Shown here: in pieces, positions 33,964-40,956 of the stretch
Numbering within the stretch: position 1 is the first letter of the stretch
Layout of the letters: the number at the start of each line of letters is the position of its first letter
Assembly (NCBI RefSeq): GCF_900112985.1
Contig: NZ_FONS01000001.1
Span: 803,730 to 867,729 of the forward strand
Reading direction: 5' to 3'
Source: Pedobacter antarcticus
GTDB lineage: Bacteria > Bacteroidota > Bacteroidia > Sphingobacteriales > Sphingobacteriaceae
Length of the DNA stretch: 64,000 bases
Position numbers and translations under genes: made by a program
Notes under the pieces: model-generated
What the model was told of the DNA's origin: nothing
Seen by the model: the letters and a program-made list of their open reading frames with translations, nothing else
Databases searched by the model: none

Positions 33964-34701
33964 ATGAAATATAGAGAATTAAAACCTACCATAGCATTAG
34001 AACCCTATATCCATTCTTTTTGGGAATTAAAGGGCGACGAAACCGATAGCCAATGGGAACGGAATTTCCCCGACGGATGTCCGGGGTTGGTCATCAATTT
34101 AGGAAATGAATGTATTACAGACAACGGGGCGCTTCGTATGGATTTCGGTAAAACGTATGCAGTGGGAACGATGACTTCCTTCAAAGACAGTTTTATTGAA
34201 GCAGATACCCATCTGTTTGGGGTATGCCTTAAACCTGCGTCTTTCTCAAATTTTTACAGCTTTGCGGCACTAAACGAACTGACTGGCAAGACTGTTCAGT
34301 TTGAAAGGTCAAATTCATTTAGCATTGAAAAACTTATTAGAAATCCAGCCGATTATCTCAACAGTTTTTTTGTCAACAGGCTACAAACCACCCATAATGG
34401 CTTACTTCAATCGGTCATTGCGGATATTCATAGATCAAACGGTCAATTGAGTATAGACCATCTTGCTAAAAGAAACTTCGTAACGGTAAGATGGTTAGAA
34501 CGGAATTTTAAAACATATATTGGCATTACCCCGAAATCATATTCAAATATCGTACGTTTTCAAAATGCCTTTGTCCTGATTAAAAGTTCTTCCACTGAGC
34601 AAAGTTTATTGGATATTGCCTTTGAGTGTGGCTTTTATGACCATTCGCACCTTGCCAATGAAATAAAAAGAAACACGGGTGTTGTCCCTTCCCAACTTTA
34701 A
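33964..34701 (+). CDS. AraC-family transcriptional regulator
   Basis: The 245-aa protein has an N-terminal sensory domain (LEPYIHSFWELKGDE, then FPDGCPGLVINLG) of the kind common in Bacteroidetes AraC proteins. The C-terminal double helix-turn-helix follows (LSIDHLAKRNFVTVRWLERNFKTYIGITPKSYSNIVRFQNA, then LLDIAFECGFYDHSHLANEIKRNTGVVPSQ). It is 65 bases before the RibD-like reductase on the same strand and probably controls it. Such AraC/reductase pairs are frequent mobile cargo. Confidence 0.88.
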   Translation: MKYRELKPTIALEPYIHSFWELKGDETDSQWERNFPDGCPGLVINLGNECITDNGALRMDFGKTYAVGTMTSFKDSFIEADTHLFGVCLKPASFSNFYSFAALNELTGKTVQFERSNSFSIEKLIRNPADYLNSFFVNRLQTTHNGLLQSVIADIHRSNGQLSIDHLAKRNFVTVRWLERNFKTYIGITPKSYSNIVRFQNAFVLIKSSSTEQSLLDIAFECGFYDHSHLANEIKRNTGVVPSQL

Positions 34702-34766
34702 TTTTGTCGCATTTTTCCAAAGTATGAGTATAGACCAATGTCTAATTTTGCTAAAAATAGTTTGAT

Positions 34767-35309
34767 ATGAAAAAAGTGATCTTAAATTTAGCAGTTAGCT
34801 TAGATGGGTTTATAGAAGGAACAAACGGCGAAATTGATTGGTGCATTATGGATGATGACATGAATTTTAATGCCTTTATAGAAAGCATAGACACGATGTT
34901 TTATGGCAGGGTTAGTTATGATGCCTGGGGAAATTATCAGCCTGATGAAAATACAAGTCCAGCGGAAAAAACAATGTGGAATGGGATACATTCAAAAAAT
35001 AAATTTGTTTTCTCGCATCACGACAAAAGAGATCAGAATGCTACTTTCGTCACTTCTGGCATAACAGATAAAGTAGCTGAACTTAAACAGCAGGGGGGTA
35101 AAGATATTTGGCTTTACGGAGGAGCAAATCTCATAAAGACGTTTATTAATCTGGGACTTATTGACATCTACAAAATATCGGTACATCCGGTTGTTTTGGG
35201 AAGTGGGAAACCATTGTTTGAAGATTTGAAAGGCCGCATCGGTTTGAAACTAATCAATACCAACATTTTTAAATCGGGAGTTGTTGAACTTACTTACGAA
35301 TCTGAATAA
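34767..35309 (+). CDS. Dihydrofolate reductase-like (RibD C-terminal domain) protein
   Basis: The 180-aa protein opens with the fold's typical KKVILNLAVSLDGFIEGTNGEIDW. It has TMFYGRVSYDAWGNY, the NADPH-site region GGKDIWLYGGANLIKTFINLGLIDIY and HPVVLGSGKPLFEDL, as in the RibD C-terminal/DHFR-like family. It likely reduces a small substrate with NADPH; the substrate is unknown. It follows the AraC gene and ends before a terminator-like hairpin. Confidence 0.85.
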   Translation: MKKVILNLAVSLDGFIEGTNGEIDWCIMDDDMNFNAFIESIDTMFYGRVSYDAWGNYQPDENTSPAEKTMWNGIHSKNKFVFSHHDKRDQNATFVTSGITDKVAELKQQGGKDIWLYGGANLIKTFINLGLIDIYKISVHPVVLGSGKPLFEDLKGRIGLKLINTNIFKSGVVELTYESE

Positions 35310-35351
35310 ACAAGTAGCCGTTAACAGTCCTTTTTGAAATAATTAAAACAC

Positions 35352-35373
35352 AGCCCTGATTTTCGGGGCTTTA
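35352..35373 (+). terminator. Terminator-like hairpin after the reductase gene
   Basis: AGCCCTG (35352-35358) pairs with CGGGGCT (35364-35370) with one G-U pair, a 5-base loop and a short T run after it. Confidence 0.6.
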
Positions 35374-35550
35374 TCGTTTCCAATAGTTTCAACAGTTCGG
35401 CTATTGTTTGAGTTTAGGTTCATTAAGATGGAAGGAGTGTTTCGTTTTTTTAACTTTGTCAATCTCTGTAAGTGGCTGCCTAGCTGAAGCCTGGCTAGAA
35501 TTGTTAAGCGCAAACGGAGCAAAATACTTTGTTTACAACGAATAGTAAAC

Positions 35551-35590
35551 TGCCAAACACTGCCTCTCAACGCCAAACCCTGCAACATTC
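35551..35590 (+). repeat. Phased decamer array upstream of the excisionase-like genes
   Basis: TGCCAAACAC, TGCCTCTCAA, CGCCAAACCC and TGCAACATTC follow with a period of 10, 57 bases before the first helix-turn-helix gene. It is the closest relative of the traA-proximal array (27 of 31 positions). Confidence 0.75.
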
Positions 35591-35647
35591 CCCAATGCAG
35601 CACTAAACCTTTATAAATTCGACTTCCACAGCAAAAATGAGCAAACT

Positions 35648-35959
35648 ATGGAAGTTATCGCAATACAAAAATCCACACTGGAGGGAATGAAAAATGAGCT
35701 GAAGGCACTTTTGGAACTGACCGAAAATGCCACGAAAAAATACACACCAATTTTCGCAAAAGAGCAATGGCTCGATCACCAGGAAGTGTGCCTAATAATG
35801 AACATTACCAAACGGACCTTGCAGACGTATAAAGACAAAGGCTTATTACCTTATTCCAGACTGAATCGTAAGAATTATTATAAACGCTCGGATGTGCAGG
35901 CTTTGCTCGAAGCCGGGCAGCCGTACAATACCGCCGATAATGGATTTATTTACGAATGA
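35648..35959 (+). CDS. Helix-turn-helix (excisionase-like) protein, first copy
   Basis: The 103-aa protein has an N-terminal helix and a MerR/Xis-type winged helix: WLDHQEVCLIMNITKRTLQTYKDKGLLPYSRLNRKNYYKRSDVQALLE. Small proteins of this type in CTnDOT-like ICEs act as excision or transfer regulators (Xis2c/Xis2d-like). The gene starts after a decamer array and its 3' end overlaps the next gene, a paralogue, by 20 bases. It probably binds near the attachment sites or the decamer arrays; this is inference. Confidence 0.82.
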   Translation: MEVIAIQKSTLEGMKNELKALLELTENATKKYTPIFAKEQWLDHQEVCLIMNITKRTLQTYKDKGLLPYSRLNRKNYYKRSDVQALLEAGQPYNTADNGFIYE

Positions 35960-36239
35960 CAATGAAGAAATCGTTGCCTATCAGGAAATGATAACACAGC
36001 TAAAAAGCTGTATCGAAAGTATATTGAAAAATTACCGTCCTGTAATGAACGGGGAAATATTCCTTTCGGGCGAAGACATATGCAAACTGTTACATATTAG
36101 CAAACGTACTTTACAGCAATATCGTGATGATAATATCCTACCATTTATACAGATTGGAGGTAAGATTATCTATAAGGAAACCGATATTCTACACATACTG
36201 GAGCAAAATTATATTTCCACTAAAACCGATCGACACTAA
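35940..36239 (+). CDS. Helix-turn-helix (excisionase-like) protein, second copy
   Basis: I chose the ATG at 35940 (MDLFTNDNEEIVAYQEMI), which overlaps the previous gene by 20 bases; the frame is also open further upstream. The 99-aa protein has IFLSGEDICKLLHISKRTLQQYRDDNILPFIQIGGKIIYKETDILHILE, the same fold as its neighbour. The pair looks like the Xis2c/Xis2d-type regulators of this ICE family. Confidence 0.82.
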   Translation: MDLFTNDNEEIVAYQEMITQLKSCIESILKNYRPVMNGEIFLSGEDICKLLHISKRTLQQYRDDNILPFIQIGGKIIYKETDILHILEQNYISTKTDRH

Positions 36240-36282
36240 CCATTATTGTCCCAAATAACCTTCCATTTAGGAACGATTTTTG

Positions 36283-36290
36283 TATCTTTG
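36283..36290 (+). promoter_or_regulatory. Probable -7 box of the structured RNA transcript
   Basis: TATCTTTG fits TAnnTTTG exactly. The -33 element is weak. A start near 36297 would place the nested hairpin at the 5' end of the transcript. Confidence 0.5.
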
Positions 36291-36309
36291 CGGCAACATT
36301 TAGAAAAAT

Positions 36310-36444
36310 CTTAAAGTGTTTTTGCTTTAAGTCCCACATTGAAAACTGGTAATTTTTAGACAACGGGACGATAAGGAAGAACGCTCATGCTATAGGCGTG
36401 GGCGCTCGCTTATTCGTTGTCGGGTATACCAGTACCTCAATGTG
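36310..36444 (+). ncRNA. Nested structured RNA or leader, unidentified
   Basis: A small hairpin CTTAAAG / CTTTAAG (36310-36330) is followed by a nested set of helices. These are CACATTG 36335-36341 with CAATGTG 36438-36444; ACTGGTA 36345-36351 with TACCAGT 36427-36433; GACAACG 36359-36365 with CGTTGTC 36415-36421; ATAAG with CTTAT (36371-36375 with 36409-36413); and an apical helix CGCTCATGC 36382-36390 with GCGTGGGCG 36396-36404, containing two G-U pairs. The G-U pairs indicate that the RNA copied from the plus strand is the structured molecule. It may be a leader controlling 36507-37204 or a separate small RNA. Confidence 0.65.
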
Positions 36445-36506
36445 CGTTAAGTGTGGTTGCCTGCGCCTCTTTTTGTGCCATGCTCTACATACAAAACATT
36501 GAGATT

Positions 36507-36764
36507 ATGGACAAAAAGGATATTTTTTACCCCGATTTTAATTATGCTGCCCCACAGTTATCAGCATTTAGCCTCTGCATCGATATTTTTATCATTTCTC
36601 TCCAAAATGGCGACATTATCCGCTTTAAACCTCCCGATATTACCAATTTTGGTGATTGGTTAATAGCTAACGGTATAAGGGATATCGCAGTTGATGACGG
36701 GATTACCAGCAAACAACAACCTGAACCACATGTATCTTTAAAATCCAAAAAGAAGACAAAATGA
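36507..36764 (+). CDS. Small hypothetical protein before the receiver gene (85 aa)
   Basis: The chosen start is ATG 36507 (MDKKDIFYPDFNYAAPQLSAFSLCIDIF); the frame remains open back into the structured RNA, but that part is unlikely to be coding. The protein includes SLQNGDIIRFKPPDITNFGDWLIANGIRDIAVDDG and a lysine-rich end. Its stop overlaps the start of the receiver protein (ATGA), so the two are coupled. I do not recognise it; it resembles small conserved ICE proteins of Bacteroidetes. Confidence 0.6.
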   Translation: MDKKDIFYPDFNYAAPQLSAFSLCIDIFIISLQNGDIIRFKPPDITNFGDWLIANGIRDIAVDDGITSKQQPEPHVSLKSKKKTK

Positions 36765-37204
36765 GTATAGTACAAATCATCAGGGTCGCTCTAATCGACG
36801 ATCATGATCTGCTTAGGGGTGAACTTTGTAAATGTCTTGAAAGTTTTGGTTTCCAGACCATATTTGAAGCCGAAAATGGAAAAGTAGCTTTAGCAAAAAT
36901 GGAAAAATGTGATACAATGCCTGATGTATGTATCCTTGATGTGAATATGCCGGTGATGAATGGTATCGAAACCGCTAAGTTTATCAAGGAAAAGTATCCA
37001 ATGATAAAAATATTAGGTTTTAGTATTAATGATGATGAGAGTGATGTTTTGAGGATGCTGCAATCGGGTATTGATGGATATATTTTAAAAGGTGCAGATC
37101 CTGATGAATTGAAAGCAGCTCTGCACGTACTTTATAATGGTGGTAGATACTTTAGTCCGGGGGTAAAGGAAATGGCAGAGCAGTATTTTAGGGATGTTCA
37201 TTGA
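36761..37204 (+). CDS. Single-domain response regulator (receiver only)
   Basis: The 147-aa protein is a complete receiver domain: acidic pair DD at residues 13-14, phospho-acceptor D60 in CILDVNMPVMNG, and conserved K near 109 (GYILKGADP). The LuxR-type DNA-binding domain that normally follows in NarL-like proteins is missing; the gene stops after GVKEMAEQYFRDVH. It may act by protein contact or as a phosphate sink. No kinase is adjacent; the nearest is at 40956-41723. It is coupled to the upstream small gene. Confidence 0.88.
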   Translation: MSIVQIIRVALIDDHDLLRGELCKCLESFGFQTIFEAENGKVALAKMEKCDTMPDVCILDVNMPVMNGIETAKFIKEKYPMIKILGFSINDDESDVLRMLQSGIDGYILKGADPDELKAALHVLYNGGRYFSPGVKEMAEQYFRDVH

Positions 37205-37573
37205 AGTGATCAGGCGCAGTAGTGATTTAGGTATTTCTGATAATATTTATTGTAAATATTATTAGCTCTAAGGCGGCGGAAGTGTAAATTGAACTGTGTC
37301 AGCCACGTTTTTAAGCATTGAGCAAGTGCAGCTTAATTCTATCCTCAACCATAATGTATAACTGAGATAAAGACAAGTTCCAATTGTGCAGTGGCATCGT
37401 CCATTTATCAGCCACTCTTTGTATCACCAGGTATACTAGTTTTTGAAGCCTTATCCAATTACATCCATCAATACCACCGATGGCACCTGTAATTGCACCG
37501 ATGGAATATTATTTTAGATGTTTTCGATCTTTCTTACTACTCGCATAACAACAGAAATGTGACACCTTTTTGT
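37205..37573. other. Intergenic stretch with a glycine-zipper relic
   Basis: These 369 bases hold no intact gene. The only recognisable content is the relic at 37464-37508. The minus-strand frame through the relic stays open for about 60 more codons after it but shows no known pattern. Confidence 0.6.
37464..37508 (-). pseudogene. Relic of a glycine-zipper gene (second relic)
   Basis: On the minus strand, directly after an in-frame TAA, the codons read YSIGAITGAIGGIDG. This resembles GAISGAIGGAIGG of the intact protein at 39509-40183. Only about 15 codons are recognisable. It lies just downstream of the secreted-protein gene 37574-38059. Confidence 0.5.
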
Positions 37574-38059
37574 CTACTCTAATTGTTTCAAAAGCTCACA
37601 AAATTTCAAATCCTCATAATTTGATGGAACTGGAATATTGAATTGATGAAGTCTTGCAATTAAGTTTCGCTTTAACGAAAAACTAAAAGCCTTTTCAATT
37701 CTTTGAAGCTTATAACTAGGTTTGTAATAAATAAAACTACTTGATTTGCAGGAACAAATATCAACATCCTCACTACATAAAATGTAAAATTCTTCCCTTT
37801 CTTCCAGTATTTTAAAAGCCCTTATAACACTTTTTTCAGATTTTTGAACTACGAGAAATTGTTTGTTGTCCAATTCTATAATCTTATTAGGAAAGGCATC
37901 TTTTGGTAAAACACCTTGTCTGTATAGATTATTTGTAAGAGATTTATTTTTATGCGGTATATGATACTTATAAACTCCTGGTATTTGAGCTTGCAAAAAC
38001 ATTGGAAAAATTAATAAGAATATAAAGGTGCCTCTACTTTTCTGATATGTGAGATTCAT
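37574..38059 (-). CDS. Secreted protein of unknown function (161 aa)
   Basis: The protein has a signal peptide (GTFIFLLIFPMFLQAQ) followed by a small domain with two close cysteines (DVDICSCKSSSFIYYKPSYKLQ) and the C-terminal FCELLKQLE. I do not recognise the family. Its start overlaps the stop of the preceding gene (ATGA), so it is translated together with the 38056-38661 protein. It belongs to the locus controlled by the two-component system at 40294-42349. Role as partner of the neighbouring secreted protein is possible. Confidence 0.65.
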   Translation of the reverse strand: MNLTYQKSRGTFIFLLIFPMFLQAQIPGVYKYHIPHKNKSLTNNLYRQGVLPKDAFPNKIIELDNKQFLVVQKSEKSVIRAFKILEEREEFYILCSEDVDICSCKSSSFIYYKPSYKLQRIEKAFSFSLKRNLIARLHQFNIPVPSNYEDLKFCELLKQLE

Positions 38060-38661
38060 TTTTTTGGAAAGTGCGTTCTGTATTTTGTGTTGAATTCGGT
38101 AATTGCATTTTGTTTTATCGTGCTACTTTTGTTTTTTGATAAATCCTCAACAATTGCTTTAACATCAGCAATAAAATCTGCATTCTGTATATCCTTTGCA
38201 AGATTACTAATGGTTAGCTCTTTTATTGGAGATTCTAAGTCTTTACTATATTGGTAGTGAATTTTGTATGTTCCCCTAATGCCATAGTTATAACCTTCCC
38301 GAAAGATATAAATGAACAATCCATCTGAATCAACTAATTCGGGGTAACCATATACAATTTTAAAAGTTTTGCCATCGTCAGAATATCTATATAAAGTCTC
38401 TCCTATTTGATATCCCCATAAACTGCCATGGTTATATTTTTTCTTTTCTTTTTCTTTTTTGAGTACTATTCTCCCCCAATATTTTTCAAGTTCATTTCCT
38501 TGTTTTGATAGACACGCACTATCAAGGACTTTTCCTTTTGAATAGTCTTCATACGATTTGTAAAGCTTAATATTATTTACACAATCAATTTCTTTTTCAT
38601 GTCCTTGAGCAAAAATAAATGCAGGACTCAGTACTAATAAAAATCTAAATAATAATGACAT
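38056..38661 (-). CDS. Secreted protein, paralogue A of the glycine-zipper locus
   Basis: I chose the ATG at 38661 (MSLLFRFLLVLSPAFIFAQG) because it gives a clean signal peptide. The mature part contains NNIKLYKSYEDYSKGKVLDSACLSK, YNHGSLWGYQIGETLYRYSDDGKTF and SPIKELTISNLAKD. The same blocks occur in order in the protein at 38849-39424 (IKLYKSYKNY, YAHGSLWGYQKGNDLFRFFDK, SPLKKLTIKNLEAD). It is likely periplasmic or surface-exposed. It precedes and overlaps the 161-aa secreted gene. The family is unknown to me; duplication beside glycine-zipper genes suggests an immunity or partner role, which is only inference. Confidence 0.7.
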   Translation of the reverse strand: MSLLFRFLLVLSPAFIFAQGHEKEIDCVNNIKLYKSYEDYSKGKVLDSACLSKQGNELEKYWGRIVLKKEKEKKKYNHGSLWGYQIGETLYRYSDDGKTFKIVYGYPELVDSDGLFIYIFREGYNYGIRGTYKIHYQYSKDLESPIKELTISNLAKDIQNADFIADVKAIVEDLSKNKSSTIKQNAITEFNTKYRTHFPKK

Positions 38662-38717
38662 AAAATATTTATTTACAAAAGCATAAGTCAATTAATTGAA
38701 TTGACATGTGCAAATAA

Positions 38718-38801
38718 TTAACACTTTTTTCTCTGGGAAAATACCGCTGCTATTGAACTGACCAATGCTTTACCAACAGCTCCTAGCAAGTTCCAATAAT
38801 A
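38718..38801 (-). pseudogene. Relic of a glycine-zipper gene (first relic)
   Basis: After an in-frame TAA the minus strand encodes NLLGAVGKALVSSIAAVFSQ and then RKKC followed by TAA. The intact protein ends LLGAVGGGLGSSIAAIFIK. The match over the last 20 codons is close, but nothing upstream remains. It lies between the two paralogous secreted-protein genes. Confidence 0.65.
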
Positions 38802-38848
38802 TTAAGGGAGTCACCTAGTTATACTAAGCTCAAGCAAGATGCATGAAA

Positions 38849-39424
38849 TTAATGTTTATAAAATTTGTTGTAGATATCGTTAATCCTCAGGTTAGAGTTG
38901 GCCTGTTTAATCGAAAGATTTTTCAATTTTTTCAATTCGGCAATAAACTCAGGATTAGGAAAGTCGGCTTCTAAATTTTTTATCGTTAACTTTTTTAAAG
39001 GCGAATTCAGATCCATACTGTAGAAATACACTTTATACGTTGAAGACATCCGGTAACCACCTGATTCCATTTTGGAATATATGATAAGCCCTGCTGTATC
39101 TATAATTTTATGATACCCGTACGTACCAAAAGTGGTAGTTTTGTCGAAAAAACGAAATAAATCGTTGCCTTTTTGATATCCCCATAAACTCCCATGTGCA
39201 TACTTACGTTTATTTTGTCCATCTTTCAATATCAACTTATTATAGAAAATGCGGAACTTTTTAGATTTACCTGAAAGGCAGATGCTATCGTTAGCTTGGT
39301 TATTTCCGTAGTTCTTATAGCTTTTGTAAAGCTTGATACTCTCAATGCAATTTTCAGCAGCCTTTGTTTGAGAGAATAATAGCAAAGGGTTTAACAGAAG
39401 CACAAACAAAATTCTCGATAACAT
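38849..39424 (-). CDS. Secreted protein, paralogue B of the glycine-zipper locus
   Basis: The ATG at 39424 (MLSRILFVLLLNPLLLFSQTKA) is preferred over the one at 39463 because it starts a standard signal peptide and leaves the upstream hairpin outside the gene. The mature protein shares with paralogue A the blocks IKLYKSY, HGSLWGYQKG, a tyrosine-rich middle and SPLKKLTIKNLEADFPNPEFIAELKKL. One cysteine follows the signal (ENCIESIKLY) and another lies in ICLSG, both conserved in A, perhaps a disulphide. It is the first gene after the intact glycine-zipper gene, across the hairpin at 39445-39472. Confidence 0.7.
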   Translation of the reverse strand: MLSRILFVLLLNPLLLFSQTKAAENCIESIKLYKSYKNYGNNQANDSICLSGKSKKFRIFYNKLILKDGQNKRKYAHGSLWGYQKGNDLFRFFDKTTTFGTYGYHKIIDTAGLIIYSKMESGGYRMSSTYKVYFYSMDLNSPLKKLTIKNLEADFPNPEFIAELKKLKNLSIKQANSNLRINDIYNKFYKH

Positions 39425-39444
39425 ATTTTCAATATATTTAAACA

Positions 39445-39472
39445 GTAAGGCAATTTTTAACAACTGCCTTAC
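39445..39472 (-). terminator. Hairpin between glycine-zipper gene and secreted-protein gene
   Basis: GTAAGGCA and TGCCTTAC form a perfect 8-bp stem with a 12-base loop. No strong T run follows, so it may reduce rather than stop read-through, giving more effector than partner transcript. Confidence 0.5.
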
Positions 39473-39508
39473 TTAAGTTAGCTTTTTAAGATTTAAATTC
39501 AACAGTTA

Positions 39509-40183
39509 TTATTTGATAAAAATCGCTGCTATTGAAGATCCGAGCCCACCACCGACAGCTCCTAGTAATGCCCCTATGCCTACACCAGCTAAGCCGCCAC
39601 CTATTCCACCGATAGCACCTCCAATTGCTCCGCTTATTGCTCCTTCAGCATCTTTTTTCCAAGGCCAACTAAACTTTCTTGCAGTTTTGATCTCTTTCCA
39701 TTTTGAGTTAGAACTCGTTTCCTGTAATTCACCATATTGGGCACTGTATTTTGCAACAGCTGCATAAAGAAGAGGATACGATTGTTGTTCGACACTCATC
39801 TTACTCGATAGAATATCATTTTCAATGCTGTCGATTTTACTTACTACTTCGCTTAACGATAGATCATCTGATAAATCATTAATGGAGTTTATAAAATCCA
39901 TCCCTTCTTTTGTAATTAAATCTTTTTGCTGCAACCAGTCGATCATACCGGACAATTGCAATTTTTCAGTTCTGTTAATTGATTCAGCGATGAAAGCGTT
40001 CCAATTTAAGTATGCTTCCGAACTGGAATTGTCTGACAATTTTTGAACATACGATGCACAAGACTGAACAATCTGTTCAATGGTCGAAGACGGATTAATA
40101 TTGCCGATAACAAATTGCATTCCGTCGTTGTGCATTTGCCCAACTTGATTGTAGGGATTGCTTAAAATTGAGGTTGTAGCCAT
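39509..40183 (-). CDS. Glycine-zipper protein with NPYN-HNDG N-terminus (candidate secreted effector)
   Basis: The 224-aa protein has no ordinary signal peptide. Its N-terminus NPYNQVGQMHNDGMQFVIGNI resembles a motif seen in other uncharacterised Bacteroidetes proteins. A helical middle part follows, then residues 180-224 form a glycine-zipper stretch (GAISGAIGGAIGGIGGG, then LAGVGIGALLGAVGGGLGSS) able to insert in membranes. Such ends occur in bacteriocin-like peptides and pore formers. The promoter (TTG-N20-TAATTTTG) is directly preceded by the 17-bp dyad found before the sensor operon. Antimicrobial or signalling function is inferred from architecture only. Confidence 0.7.
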   Translation of the reverse strand: MATTSILSNPYNQVGQMHNDGMQFVIGNINPSSTIEQIVQSCASYVQKLSDNSSSEAYLNWNAFIAESINRTEKLQLSGMIDWLQQKDLITKEGMDFINSINDLSDDLSLSEVVSKIDSIENDILSSKMSVEQQSYPLLYAAVAKYSAQYGELQETSSNSKWKEIKTARKFSWPWKKDAEGAISGAIGGAIGGIGGGLAGVGIGALLGAVGGGLGSSIAAIFIK

Positions 40184-40280
40184 AATACTTAAATTTTAGA
40201 AATTAAATAATCATAATTATTCATCATTGTAGCTACCTAATGATTCATTTCAAAATTAGCGCACCCTGAAATCCTGTACA

Positions 40281-40297
40281 ATAGGTAAAATAACTAT
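40281..40297 (-). promoter_or_regulatory. Operator of the glycine-zipper gene, shared with the sensor operon
   Basis: ATAGGTAAAATAACTAT is an imperfect dyad matching the perfect 17-bp palindrome at 42706-42722 in 14 of 17 positions. On the minus strand TTTACCTATTGT is identical in both. The TTG of the -33 element is formed by the end of the dyad, and TAATTTTG follows 20 bases later, a position suited to an activator. Confidence 0.7.
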
Positions 40298-40956
40298 TTA
40301 TTCGAGGAAATTGATTTTAAATCAATGATGTTATGGTGGACGCAGTATAATATGGCAGACATGATATTTTCGAAATTGTATTTATGCTGAATGTTTTGTT
40401 TGTGTGCGTTTACCGTCTTAGTACTAATGAATAAAGTTTCAGCAATTTCCTTAGCTTTCATTCCCTGAGCAGTTAATAAGATTATTTCAAGTTCACGATC
40501 AGTGAATTGAACATTTTGTTCATAGATTTTAATATCGGGATTTGCAAGTATTTCATTTATTACCGAAGTGAGGCTCTTTTCAAAATAGAATCCATTGTCT
40601 TCCAATTTCCAAATAACATCTTCCAGCTCTTTGGGCGGGGTATTTTTTGTAAAATATCCTTGTACTCCCATGTTTACAACGTTTCGAATAGTATCAATCT
40701 CATTCATAAGAGTAAGTACCAAAATTTTGATGCTGGGATACAATTGCTTCACTTTTCTACACGTTTCAAAACCATCCATTTCTGGCATTTGCAGATCCAG
40801 AAGTATGATATCGACAGGCTTACCCTTAAGTTTATCGAGTAGCTCTACGCCGTTCGAAGCTTCGATAACCACAACCATTTCAGAAAAACTATTAATTAAG
40901 AGAGCCAAACTTTTCCTAAAAAGTGTATGATCGTCCACTATTGCAATTTGTAGCAT
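40294..40956 (-). CDS. NarL/LuxR-family response regulator
   Basis: The 220-aa protein has an N-terminal receiver (DD at 8-9, phospho-acceptor D54 in ILLDLQMPEMDG, K near 105 in GYFTKNTP) and a C-terminal LuxR helix-turn-helix (FTDRELEIILLTAQGMKAKEIAETLFISTKTVNAHKQNI). Its start overlaps the kinase stop (TAATG), so the two form a two-component pair. The operator shared by its own operon and the glycine-zipper gene suggests it is the activator of both. Its stop lies at the edge of the 40281-40297 operator. Confidence 0.92.
   Translation of the reverse strand: MLQIAIVDDHTLFRKSLALLINSFSEMVVVIEASNGVELLDKLKGKPVDIILLDLQMPEMDGFETCRKVKQLYPSIKILVLTLMNEIDTIRNVVNMGVQGYFTKNTPPKELEDVIWKLEDNGFYFEKSLTSVINEILANPDIKIYEQNVQFTDRELEIILLTAQGMKAKEIAETLFISTKTVNAHKQNIQHKYNFENIMSAILYCVHHNIIDLKSISSNK

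Noticed and set aside
35343..35603. An 86-codon minus-strand frame before the excisionase-like genes
   Set aside because: It spans the terminator and the decamer array and has no recognisable fold pattern.
37205..37463. Extension of the glycine-zipper relic as a coding gene
   Set aside because: The minus-strand frame stays open for about 60 codons after the relic, but the sequence does not resemble the intact protein and an in-frame stop lies directly before the relic.
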